Source of the DNA: Sequoia sempervirens
Lineage: Eukaryota > Streptophyta > Pinopsida > Cupressales > Cupressaceae
Length of the DNA: 64,000 nucleotides
Assembly (NCBI GenBank): GCA_007258455.2
Contig: VDFB02193867.1
Coordinates: forward strand, 531,951,071-532,015,070
Reading direction: 5' to 3'
The notes beneath the pieces were generated by a model. That model worked only from the letters and a program-made list of their open reading frames with translations, was not told the origin of the DNA and did not search any database. A program made the position numbers and the translations under genes. Each line of letters begins with the position of its first letter. The first letter of the stretch is position 1. Shown here piece after piece: positions 48,633-59,280 of this stretch.

Positions 48633-49542
48633 GTTGTGCCCTTAGCACACACACCCCATTTGGAACGGGGACCCTCTCTTTTTATTTTGCCTTATCGAGT
48701 CGTTGTTGTTGTCACCTCATTTTGTGTGTCCCATTTTGTTGTCCTAATTGGTCAGTGTGTCTCCAAAGTCTTATCTCAAATTGACCATGTTTCATTCCCT
48801 CAAAATTTTCTAAGTCTAGGGTCCAAACAGATTTCCTTTAGTAGTTTGCCTTTGCCAACGGCCTTGGGGACCTCTGTGTCTATCATGGTGGGCTTCCCTC
48901 GCTAGATTTCCATTATGCATTCACTATTTCAAATAGGTGAAAGCTTTTTCCATCCCATGCCCTAGGACCTGACTCCTCAACCACCATCCCCATGACTTGC
49001 GCTAAAAATTTGACTGTCCTTCACTTGCATTGGGCCCGGTTCGCCAGACCTCTCCACTCGAGACTCTGTTGCAAGTTTTCCCTTCCTAAACAACCATCCT
49101 TCGCCGGAGTTCCACCCACCAAACCTCATGCCTCCTCCTGCTAGTGCTTTTCCACTCTAAGATTTGAAGGGGCCATTGGCTCATGTCCTTCCGGCCTCTG
49201 AATTCTAGACCTCCTACCGTTGTCTCAAAATTTGAAACCACCAACTTCTCGCCCACCATACAAGCATTTATGAGGGTGCATTGAATGCAATTAGGGGTAC
49301 AAATATTTCGTCCAACCTGTCATTTTCACATGTCAGGTTGGCTAGAAGAGTTTAGAGCGAGTTCAAAGAAGTCCAGTGCCTTCATCGCCTTCTGCCCTCA
49401 TGCCCGTTGCCCTCATTCACCGATTCTTCAAGGATTTAGTACAACCTCCTTCACTAGGTTCTTGAGCTAGGTCTGCCGTCCACCCTCCCGCATTTTTTTT
49501 GTTGGTGATTTCACATTTGAACAGTGGGAAAATAAAGTTAAA
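48633..49542 (+). repeat. GC-richer leader repeat, copy B
   Basis: Homologue of 39224-40127. In B the homology may begin a little earlier, but in A it stops at the insertion edge. Confidence 0.65.
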
Positions 49543-49728
49543 ATGCATTCATTTGATAGAGGAGGATTAGGCCTAAAAAACCCATGTGATAAAATTTCAA
49601 GAAAACTGCCAAATTATCATGAAACTCAGTCTGGAACTTCCATGCCCCAGCGTCGTTCTACCCACAAATTTCCTGCGCCTTTTAGACCTGAGCCTCCCCG
49701 TCACTGCTTAGTGAAACTTCAAACTTAA
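49543..49728 (+). CDS. 61-codon leader ORF, copy B
   Basis: Counterpart of 40128-40313: MHSFDRGGLGLKNPC to KLQT plus stop, same length. See the A copy for comparison. About 1.2 kb of leader separates it from the first clear gag-like coding here. Confidence 0.45.
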   Translation: MHSFDRGGLGLKNPCDKISRKLPNYHETQSGTSMPQRRSTHKFPAPFRPEPPRHCLVKLQT

Positions 49729-49734
49729 ATAACT

Positions 49735-50784
49735 TTGAAATGATGGGATGTCTCCCTTGGCCCATGACCCCAGATCTCCTTTGATGGGTTGTTGTCAGGA
49801 CTTAACAAAATTTGAACTCTCGACCTCCAGTCATACTTCCTAGGCCTACTCCCCGCGGGATTCCATCCTTAGGATGCCACGTAGTTTTTTCCATTTGAAA
49901 CAACATAACGACCTTGTCCAACTGAGCCTCAGGATCTGCCTTGCTATTCGTCGCCCGAGTTAAACAAAATGAAATGCCACATCCTTGGTATCCTTCAGGT
50001 CCCGGTCCTCAGAGTTCTGTCTGCGGACCTTTGTTCCAACTTCACCATTTCTCATGACCCTTAGATGGCTACCTTCCGCTCTCTGGGTCTCGAGCATCCC
50101 TTTGTTGCATGAACAACAAAAAAAAAACCTACGTACCCTTCGCCTTCACCAGACCTGCTTCGCTAGGTTTCCACTATCGGAGTTTCGTCCCATCTCGATT
50201 GTTACAAAAGGAAAAGACAACCCATTCTTCCGATCCCCGGAGCCCGCTATTCTGATCACCGGTAGAGTTTTAACAAAGGAAACTTGAAAGCCAAATACAA
50301 TGCTGAGTCCGGTCCACCGAGTTGCTCCCATTGGAATTTTGCTTAGTGCATGTCGTTTTCAAATGGCTATCCTCAGATGACTTCCCGACCCATTTGATTT
50401 GCATGCTTAAATGACTAAGGAGTTATGCCATCTATCTTTCGTACTTGCGGGTCTCGTACCCTAAAACTGTGTCCTCAAAACTCTGTTTCATCACAGCCAT
50501 TCCAAACGGCAAACCTTAAACAACTTTCCCTCCTCATAGCTTCGAGTGCCCCAATGATGATCCAAATGACCTCCAATCTGGAAACAAGTCTTGACCCACG
50601 TGCTCAAATTGAACCCTCTCCTACATGGACCTTTCAAATCATCCAAATCTGAAGTCGAGAGAGACCATATGGAATTCCCTGCCTTGTTCGCCCTTTAAAA
50701 TAACATTCCTACTAGGGAAGTCCAGCCCTTAGGGCCCGAACTGTGCAAATTACCTTCAGTAAACTGCTAATGACATCTCGAAGT
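49735..50784. other. Leader or decayed coding sequence, copy B only
   Basis: Absent from copy A because of its deletion. Small open frames (49985-50287, 50425-50652) show no recognisable motif. Confidence 0.35.
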
Positions 50785-53700
50785 AAATGTTTGATTTCAT
50801 GAATGATTTGTTATCTAATTGGACTTCATCGACAAGGATTTTGACTAACATTGGTGTCTTCATGCTTGATTGTGCTCATCATGCCTTTGTTTGCATGATA
50901 TATGGAATCAAGTGCAGGGCCCTCAAGGGTAGCTACAGAAAAAGACAAAGGAAAGAAAACAGGCAGAGCTCCTCATGGAAAATAGGACAAGGATCAAATG
51001 AAACACCATTTCCAAGGGGATCCGTTGAACTCAAAGGTCATTACAGAATGGAAGGAGATTATAGATACCAATATTGGGCACATCGATATTGATGAATTTA
51101 AACAGAGGGTCAGAATAAGCCCTAAGACTGAAAATGGTAAATTGATCAAAGGCAGCGAAATTTTAAAGGCTACAAGCTTTCCTCCATCTCTTGTCACCCC
51201 TGAGCTAGTAATGGCTTGTAGGGAAGCATACTAGCCGGAAACCAGAACCATAGTGGACAAAGATGGGAACATTCTAGCTGACATGTCAGGAGAAGCAATA
51301 ACAAAGACCTTCCACATCCCTACCTTTGGGGAGATGGAACTACCAACCATGGAGGAATGCAAGGAAATGTGGGATCAGGACCCAACTAGATGTAGGAAAC
51401 TTATAAATCAATATTGGCTCAAAGAGAAGCGAGGCAGCTCTGCTAAGCTTCCCCAAGAGCTCTTATGCAGTGATTTCTATGAAGATTATCATGACCTAGT
51501 GACTCTGCTAAGCAGAGTGATGTGCCTTCCGACCACTGTGTACTTCAAGGAATGGATGGTTTACTTTTTTTGAGCAAATTCTTCATGGAAAGAAGGATGA
51601 TACCACGCAGACCACATTCTACTAGGGAGGGATAATAAGCGATTTCTTCCACCAGCAGTTCATGAATGTTAAAAAGACCTCCAAGTTCTATATGACGTCC
51701 TATCTGGTCTATTCTTTGGCCGAATGAAGGCAATATAGTGGAATGTTTAGGGCTACAAATGAAGAATCCAGTTGGGAATTGAAAGTTTATGATAGATACC
51801 CTCAGTTGTAGTTCAAAAACTTCAAGAGGGATTATTGGAGGGTGACTGACGCTTTCATAGGTTATATTATCAGGTTGCTTGGAGGTGATTTTGAAAGGCG
51901 GGTCTCCCACAGTGCTCGGGCGTTCCTCAAAAAATACACCTTTTTGTTCATTCAGTACCCCAAATTCACATACATTCATGCCCAAGGCTACATAGAAAGG
52001 TTGAACAAGCTGCCCCGGTATCCTAATGACCAGATTATATTGTTAAAACTCTCTCAGTAGCTGCGACATGTACATACTCTCCTCAATAGCAAAAATTTGG
52101 TGGGGATCCCTTATCCCCTTTCTTTTGGCCAAGGGATGTACAAGCTGCAAACTTCTCAACATGCTGGAAATTCAGAGGAGCTAGCTAAGTATCAGTTCCA
52201 CCTTCATACCACCCATCCACAAATGGACCCTTATGGGCATATAAGGAAAGGACTTAGAGCTTACTACGCCCATCTGCATCATGTTGAATATTTCTAGGAA
52301 AATTTCCAAGATGATAAGGAGGTGCACATGAGACATTACATGCGAATGATAGCCTACTTTGTGAAAAGGGTGAACTTGTTTCCGATACCCAATCAGGTTG
52401 AAGACGATGAAAGCACAATTATGGATCCTAGGTACAATTCAATTGCTAACTTGCCACTACTAGCAATAGACTGGGATGAGCAAGAGTTCAATGACCTCGA
52501 TATCATAACCAAACCAATCGAAGCTTGTACAAGAGAATGGGTCAATAGGAAAGTTTCCCGGTTAAAGCAACAAGGGGTCATCTTGATCTATCAAGGGCTC
52601 GAAAGTGAGCCTAGTGCAATAGATGATGGAGTTGCTACAACATCAACAAGAGAAACATCCAAGTCTCCTCCACTCACTCGCTCCAGGAAAAGAAAAGAGA
52701 CTGAGGAGCAACAACTTAACCCAAAGGTGTATGCCAGGACGGTTGCAGAAGGTGAACCTTCCAAGAAACATAAAAGGTTAAGTAGTACTACTACATTGCC
52801 TATTATTCAATAGGACCCACTCCATGAAGGAGAAGAAATGGAAGCAGATCAGCCTAAGTCTCCACCAGCTACCTCCGTCACTACTGCTCCTCTGCCGTTG
52901 TCTCAAGCTATGGTGGCTACCTCCCTGCCTGTGGTGGAAATTTTGGTCCACCTTGCCTCTTCTTCACTAACTAGGCTAGTCATGGTGGTTGATTATTCTT
53001 CTGCCACCACCTCTCCACTCTCCTCTGCCTCCATGTCTCCAACCACATCGCTCTTGCTAGCAATAACAATGATTCCAATACCAACACTCTCACTTTCGGA
53101 GGCTTTTTCCTAGCACATGCAAATTGATCCCTCATATATTTCTGAAGTATTACTGAATCTAGCTATCCAGGCTACTTTGGTGCAAGTCCTCACCAGTGCT
53201 ATCAATAGGAGAGAAAAGAAGAGGGTGGATTTGAGTCACCCAAAGGAAAGACTCAGATGCCCAAATGGCTAGAAAAGTAGCTTGAGAAGAAGGCTCCCGC
53301 CCTGAGTGATCCAAGAGCAAGATTGGAGGCTATCTTAGCCCGAGCACAAATCAATACCAAGAAAGAGAAGAAGCCCAAGGTCAAATCCAAGGTGACGATG
53401 GACGCTTCTAGATCCCGAACTGTGCAAGTAGCAACGCCAGTGGTGGGTGAAGAGGGGGTGAGCTATAATGTTTCCACTATTGATTTAGGACAAGGCATAA
53501 GTGGCTGATCTGACAGCCTACATCTAGCAGTGGTCGTCAATAGAGGAAACACCTACCACGTCTTTTCCCAACCACAGTTGTTGTTAAAGGAGAAAATAGA
53601 CAAGCTCAAAAAGAGGAAGAGCTTAGATAAGACCACAGAGAGTTGGTTCCGGTAGGTCTTATATGTTGGGAACATGGGCATTAGTTATGCTATGAGGACA

Positions 53701-54399
53701 AAAAACAAGTTCTTAGATCTACAAAGGACTCTTGAAAGCACAAGGAAACTTTGCACCCACTTCCCAAGAAGATATGACTCCACCTACCCAAAGATTGAGG
53801 CTATTCTCAAACTACCAAGCATGACTTGGGAGAAAGAGCTTGTATTTAAGAAGGATGACCACTGGCTGGTGGATGTATGGAAGCATGACTTCCTGAATCG
53901 AAAGGAAAATTTGGAGCAGGTGCTCAAAAGAGTGGATCCAGACATTGAGTGGGCTAAAGAAATCAAAGCCGATTGCATCTGGTACTTGAAACTAATGATA
54001 GGATATGATATGCTTGTCTTACAGAAGGACCCAGAGAAGATAAAGCCCCACCTCCATATGAAGATTGAGGACAGGATGTCAGATGAGATTACCACTAATT
54101 TCATGAGCTTTTCTACCCGAGCCTTCACCCAGTCAGAGCTGTTCTGAGACCACACTACTAAGTATGATGAAGATTGGGAAAAGCTCACTGAACAATCCAA
54201 AGAATGGAGTTATCAAGTGTTGTGATCTGAAATCATAGACATTTATAAGCTCCAACAGCTAATTCTGAAGTTCATGGAGTATGATGCTTTGAAGAAACAA
54301 GAGGGAAACCCTATTATTGATGATGAACTCCTCAAGGAATAGCTACAATAAAGAGCAATCAATAAAAGACAAAATGCTACAGTGCTGCCACTAGAAGAC
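50785..54399 (+). pseudogene. Long gag-like ORF of copy B
   Basis: Coding blocks 50998-51234 and 51253-51573 are in one frame; 51842-53113 in a second; 53323-54147 back in the first. Early motifs: FKQRVRISPKTENGKL, DKDGNILADMSGEAITKTFH, LLCSDFYEDYHDLV. Middle: LFIQYPKFTYIHAQGYIERL and LNKLPRYPNDQIILLKL. Late: FVKRVNLFPI and EKELVFKKDDHWLVDVW, followed by charged coiled-coil-like sequence to about 54350. It is far longer than a standard gag and has no zinc knuckle that I can see. No protease or polymerase follows, only a purine tract and an LTR, so copy B looks like a gag-only derivative. Confidence 0.6.
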
Positions 54400-54421
54400 G
54401 AAGTAGGGATAAGGACAAGAA
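54400..54421 (+). other. Candidate polypurine tract of copy B
   Basis: The bases read GAAGTAGGGATAAGGACAAG and then AA, strongly purine-rich, directly before TGTATTTT. This fits the primer for plus-strand synthesis beside a 3' LTR. Confidence 0.55.
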
Positions 54422-55422
54422 TGTATTTTAAAATGTAAAATATTATGGGGTAGGTGGAACCCTAATTTGTAATGAATCTTGACCACACAATGCAAATTAA
54501 TCTTGGCCATTCATTCTACTTTTTGAACACTATAAATAGGGGGCCTCCTCTCATTTTTAAGAGAGAGTTGAGTTGTTGTAATGACATGCTGTAGAAATTT
54601 TAATAGAAATACATTGGCTTTGGCGCATTTCTAAGTTTCTCTACATGTTTCATGATTCATCTCCTATAGTTAAATATTTTAGTTAGATTTGCTTTGCTGT
54701 TTTAGTTAGTTTTAGATTGCTTTAGTAGATTTGGTAATGTTGTTTTGTGGTTAGGAAATTTTTTGTTGTGTAGATGCCTTCCTAGTCCATACTCTTTGTT
54801 GTTTGTTGTTGGTAAATGGTTGTGTAAAGTTAGTCTAGACTTAAATTCAAAGTTGCTCCACACTTTTATCTTTGTTCATGCATGCATATGGTGAATGAAT
54901 GGTGAAATATCTCTAGGCCTTAGAAGATAGCACAAATTTCATGAGACTATGAATTTTCTAGTTAAGTGAAATTTTGTTTGAAGGAAGCTATCCATAGCAG
55001 AAACTCCATGATCACTATTCATAGTTAGTTGCAGATCCAGGAAACTCTCTTCTTCCCTGCCCTTTTTTTTTTTTTTAGAAATATCCTATGCTAAGGTTCA
55101 TTGCACATTGTAAAGCCAAAACTTAAGAAAAACATTGGAGTTCCAGATTGATGTTTGAACCTGCAACAAAGTGCATATCAACTTCCATCCCAAGGAACTT
55201 CCATTCCTAAAATTTACTTCATCCTATATAGTTTCGTAAGTCTTCCTTGTGATTACAAGCAAAATCACATCAAACTTCAATTGAGGAATTCCATGCAAGT
55301 CATGACCTGACACCTAAGAGACTTTGGGGTGATTTTCAACAACTTGTTGGAGATTTCCTTTCAAGAGAGGTAGTGCACCTATGCACTACCTGTGCTGAGA
55401 AAGTGTGCAAAACACCGCATCA
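54422..55422 (+). repeat. Candidate 3' LTR of the composite element
   Basis: Begins TGTATTTT and ends ACCGCATCA, about 1.0 kb, with a TATA box at 54531. No second copy exists in the window, so the call rests on the termini, the purine tract before it and its position at the insertion's right edge. Confidence 0.5.
54531..54538 (+). promoter_or_regulatory. TATA box of the candidate LTR
   Basis: TATAAATA within ACACTATAAATAGGGGGC, a classic plant TATA context. A transcript start about 30 bp downstream is expected. Confidence 0.6.
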
Positions 55423-55431
55423 ACGCCTTTT

Positions 55432-56302
55432 AAAACACAACATATGGATGCAAGATGAAAGTGATTTTAACAACATAAGTTTTCTCTTAAAAGATGGATC
55501 CCTATTGAATGGATGCAAGCTCTATTTATAGAATAAGCAAGACAAAACTAATGGTGAAGATGAGAAGGATCAATCAATAGTCAGAATGGAAGGAAGATGG
55601 AGGCATGGATCATGGATTCACATCAAGGGTTGAGGATGGAAGATGATTTTTAATCAAGGGCTTACATTCATCCAAACACACTTTCCAAACTTGCACAAGA
55701 AGCTTTGTTGAAAGTTTGTTACAACAAGGAATATTCCCTTTTTCAAATGAGTGAAAAAAGAGAATATTCTCATTGGTGAGGGAAATTAGATATTTAGTTA
55801 ATTAAAACCAAATTTAATTGTGCAAAGGAGAAGGAATATTCCATGATAATATTCTCTTTTTGGAGCAATGTGCAAAGGAGGAATATTCCCTTGCAAGTGG
55901 GAGGATTAGATTTAAATAGTAATTTGATAATTAAATAAAGTTTCAATTTTGCAAATTAGGGGAATTAGGATATTCATTAAATAATTAATTAATTTAATGA
56001 AAAGGGGAAGTGATATGATATTTAATTAAATAACTTAGGGTTATATATTTAAATAAGAGGACTTAAGGATTAGATTATATAATTTGATTTATCTAATTTA
56101 ATAGGACGAAATGTTAGTGCAAGAGGGGGGGAATTAACCTAATTAGATTAATTAAATCAATAGATGATTTTTTTTTAATTAATTAAATAGATAGGCTAAT
56201 TTAATCAATTAAGTGAAAAGAGGATGGGTTTTAAGATGAAACAATGTTAGTATATCGGATTTGAGTGCATGATATCATTCGAGACATTTTTAAGTGTCTA
56301 CA
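55432..56302 (-). repeat. 5' LTR of the Tat-like element, second part
   Basis: Continues the LTR broken at 39214. The first 75 bp match 6525-6597. On the minus strand the LTR starts TGTAGACACTT at 56302. AAAAC follows at 56303-56307, equal to 5989-5993. Confidence 0.68.
55523..55530 (-). promoter_or_regulatory. TATA box of the Tat-like LTR
   Basis: On the minus strand CTATAAATAGAG, a canonical TATA context about 770 bp from the LTR start. It supports the minus orientation of this element. Confidence 0.6.
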
Positions 56303-56312
56303 AAAACTAATC

Positions 56313-56329
56313 AATATATATATATATAT
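56313..56329. repeat. Short TA microsatellite
   Basis: AT dinucleotide run of 17 bases, just outside the LTR edge. Confidence 0.85.
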
Positions 56330-57275
56330 TCTTGATTCTGAGCTCTAAAAGATGGTATTTTAGTTTTTTCAAAAAAATTACTCTAATTGAAGAAATATCA
56401 TGTTCCAATGGAAATATTCAAAAATTTCTTAAAAAATATGAGGTGGCTACCAACAAGGATGCCACATAGATAGTTTTGGGTGAAAGGATTTTGATTGAAA
56501 ACCTTTCACTTGAAACCCTTTCAATTGAAAAATTACATATAAACCGAGCCTCATTTTAAAGAGAAAGGAAAAAATTCAATTTTTTTAGTTTTGGGTGAAA
56601 GGGTTTCACTCAAAACTCTATGTACCACGTATAGGCCATGTAGTTTCAGGTGAAATTGTTTGAACCAAAACTATTTAAGTCAAAAATATTTCACTTAAAA
56701 CTATTTAGTTGGTCGAATGTGTGACACAAGTATGTTCTTTTACCCTTTCATCTTCTGTAATGTGGCTTAGAACATTGGTTTGGATTATGACAACTTTTGA
56801 CATTGACATGAAGACACTTGGGAATTCTATAGATAAATCATGCATCATATTTCTTCCCTCCTACTCCTTCAAGCAACAGGAAGACATCCTGCATACCATA
56901 TTGGTTATATTTCTTCCTAAGGTTAGGAGTGTTGTTCAACAATGTTTGATAATCTTTAGCATTCAGTGTTGAGCATCTACCATCATCGTAGGAGACTCAA
57001 AATTATAGCCCGAGTTGCATGATCTATCTTCTTCTTTCTTATAGGGGGTATTTTTTCTCACCTGGGGTTTATCCTGATTCTTCATTTAGAGAATTTTGTT
57101 TTCATCTCTCTTTTAGGGGGGAGCTTTGTCACACTAGGTTTTATCCTTTTCTTTGTTCATGAGATATTGCATTTGTACATGGGTACCTAACATAGCCTCA
57201 TAACTAGACCCATCCTTGCATCTTTATATTATTTGAATAATAATCAACATCACCCTAAGTTGAATTTAAGGAGGG
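56330..57275. other. No gene recognised; left of a copia-like LTR
   Basis: The stretch 56460-56700 repeats GGTGAAA and TTTCAC words in both orientations and could fold back. The 87-codon frame at 56709-56972 has no motif. A purine run TTTAGGGGGGAG at about 57110 and TTTAAGGAGGG at 57265 suggest old copia 3' ends. Confidence 0.4.
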
Positions 57276-57693
57276 TGTTTGGTGTAAATAGGGGTTTTAC
57301 CTAACTGTAGTTCATTATTGGATCCTATTTATATGTTAAGTTTACTTAGGTCCTAGGGAATATTTCTAGAAGGTTGTTAGTTTTCATTAGATATTATCTT
57401 ATATTTTGTCATTTAATGATTGATTCTTAATTCATTTAATATTAATTGTCTCATGGCATAGGATTAAGGCACTTGTCATGATCTTGTTTAATCCTATGTG
57501 TCACCTTGGCTATATAACTAGGTGGCCTTATAATAAAGTCATATAATCATAATCTATCATTTACATTCTTTAATAGACTAGCATTATTTTCTCATTGTTG
57601 ATCTCTCTTGTGCTTCCATGATGTTCCTAGATCTTGGATGGCTATAATCTTTAGCTAAATCTTGCACTGTGTAGAGTATTTTATACCAAATCT
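57276..57693 (+). repeat. Probable Ty1/copia LTR
   Basis: Starts TGTTTGGTGTAAATAG right after a purine tract (TTTAAGGAGGG), the usual copia 3' arrangement. It contains a TATA-like CTATATAACTAGG near 57508 and ends CCAAATCTTACA. No partner LTR is in the window, so boundaries are estimates. Confidence 0.5.
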
Positions 57694-58679
57694 TACATTA
57701 TTATACACATGTTTTTTGTTTACAATTCTCTCAACTATGTTCCTCACTCCCTCTTTCTGTTTTTCTTGTAAGATCCCTTGTTTAATTATTTTTCATTGAG
57801 TTATTTGGTGTTGTGTCAAGAAAATTATGTTGTGTTACATGTCTTGTAAGCATGAGATTTGTATTGTGTTGATGCAACCACCTACTCACCATAGACACCT
57901 CCCCAAGCTTGGGGGTGGACAACCTTATTATTCTAAGGTTCCAGTAGGTGAGATTCTATTATTCTTCTTCTTCTTACTTATGAATGATGACTAGTAAAAG
58001 TAAACAAAAAATATAGATCACTCCTTATCACAAAATATTATTTTGATTTTCTATGAAAAGAATAAAGATAAAGAAAAGAGTGAAATAGTGATATGTAAGA
58101 AATATATTTGATTATGTTACTATCTCTAAGAAAATATTCCTATAGCTATTTTAGAAAAGATAAGTACAACTAAAAAAAAAATCATTAATTAAAATGGAAA
58201 ACAAATGAGTTGAATTGCATTACATTTTATTCTAATTGTTTTCTTAATTATTATTTTTTATAAAACTCCCTATTATTAAGTTGTCTCTACCCAAACATGT
58301 TTCTTAACCTTTCCCTTGTTTCAACTCATGAACAAGGACTGGCTAGATAATGTGGATTCATTTAAGAAGAGGGTATATTCTTATGACCGGTATAATGGAC
58401 CTAGTGAACACAAATGCTTAAATCTCCAATTATCATGAAAATGAGGAAACAAATTTAGTACAACAATAACTCACTTTGATCAGCCTAATGGGTAACATCT
58501 TCTCCACTGTGATGGGAACACAACCTTGCAAGGGTCACAATCCATATACAAGGAGTTCATCCTTCTTTTAACATAAAAAAAGGGCTTAAAACCTTGTAAG
58601 TTTTGGGTTTACCAAGGTATATATTAAAAGATAAATGTATTTCTAAAATGAGTAAAAAAAAATTAATGTTGTTTTGCAA
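57694..58679. other. No gene recognised; contains a perfect palindrome
   Basis: CCCCAAGCTTGGGG at 57901-57914 is a 14-bp perfect palindrome in AT-rich DNA. Otherwise AT-rich with no coding signal. Confidence 0.45.
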
Positions 58680-59040
58680 GTTACAGTAACCATGGAGATA
58701 TTTATGGTGAAATTTATGAAGGTGATTGGTGATGGCACAGTGATTGTTAACAAATTAGAGGTGAAATATGGGCATTCTTGGCACTATAACTAGAAAGATT
58801 CAAAAACCTTCTAGAGGGTGTTGAGAGAATTTGAAAGAGTCTTCAATGAGGTGGCAAATGGGAATGCGTAAAGGCCAAGGGAAGTTAGACATGCCAAACT
58901 ATATGTGAATGAAGGCAACAATCTGACTATTGAAGAAGTAAGGTCAAATGAACAACTATATGAAATTGCAAGCCCCAGATGGGAAGATATGGATGACTAC
59001 AACCAAAGTTGCAAAGGTCAAATCTTCCGATAATTTACTT
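58680..59040 (+). pseudogene. Possible coding remnant of unknown kind
   Basis: One frame starting at an ATG near 58692 reads protein-like for about 110 codons with three stops: VIGDGTVIVNKLEVKYGHSW, VLREFERVFNEVANGNA, YVNEGNNLTIEEVRSNEQLY. I recognise no family. Confidence 0.3.
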
Positions 59041-59098
59041 CAAACTAATCCACCTTGCTATTTTCCTACTATGTTCACTCTGCAATCATATTATAGAT

Positions 59099-59280
59099 AG
59101 TATTCTCTACAACCATATCTCCTACACATATATATGTTACAAATTTTGTACAATCAAATCATCAACAGGCATATGTTTGATACATAGTATTCTCTACATC
59201 CATATCTCCTACAAGAACATGTTACAAATTTTGTACAACCATATTATCTACAGACATATGTTACAATTTTATATAGGCAT
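59099..59280. repeat. Tandem repeat, period 87 bp, about two copies
   Basis: TATTCTCTACA, CCATATCTCCTACA and TGTTACAAATTTTGTACAA recur with the same spacing from 59101 and from 59188. Confidence 0.7.

Larger units (their letters stand above)
39224..55422 (+). mobile_element. 16.2-kb composite gypsy insertion within an LTR
   Basis: The LTR sequence that is continuous at 6500-6560 is split here. ATGCCTTTT (39215-39223) and ACGCCTTTT (55423-55431) flank the insert, 8 of 9 bases equal. The right end closes in GCATCA after an LTR-like region. The left end does not begin with a matching LTR. The content is two partial copies, A (39224-about 47710) and B (48633-54421), of one plus-strand gypsy family. 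Confidence 0.7.

Noticed and set aside
39224..49728. Copy A read as a complete element with 39224-40313 and 48633-49728 as its LTRs
   Set aside because: Both repeats are followed by the same gag family, and B continues into gag rather than flanking DNA, so they behave as leaders. A tandem LTR arrangement remains possible but lacks a third copy.
39215..55431. 9-bp flanking repeat suggesting a Mutator-like transposon
   Set aside because: The ends GTTGTGCC and GCATCA are not inverted repeats of each other, and the insert is gypsy retroelement sequence. A 5-bp LTR duplication within the 9 bp is simpler.
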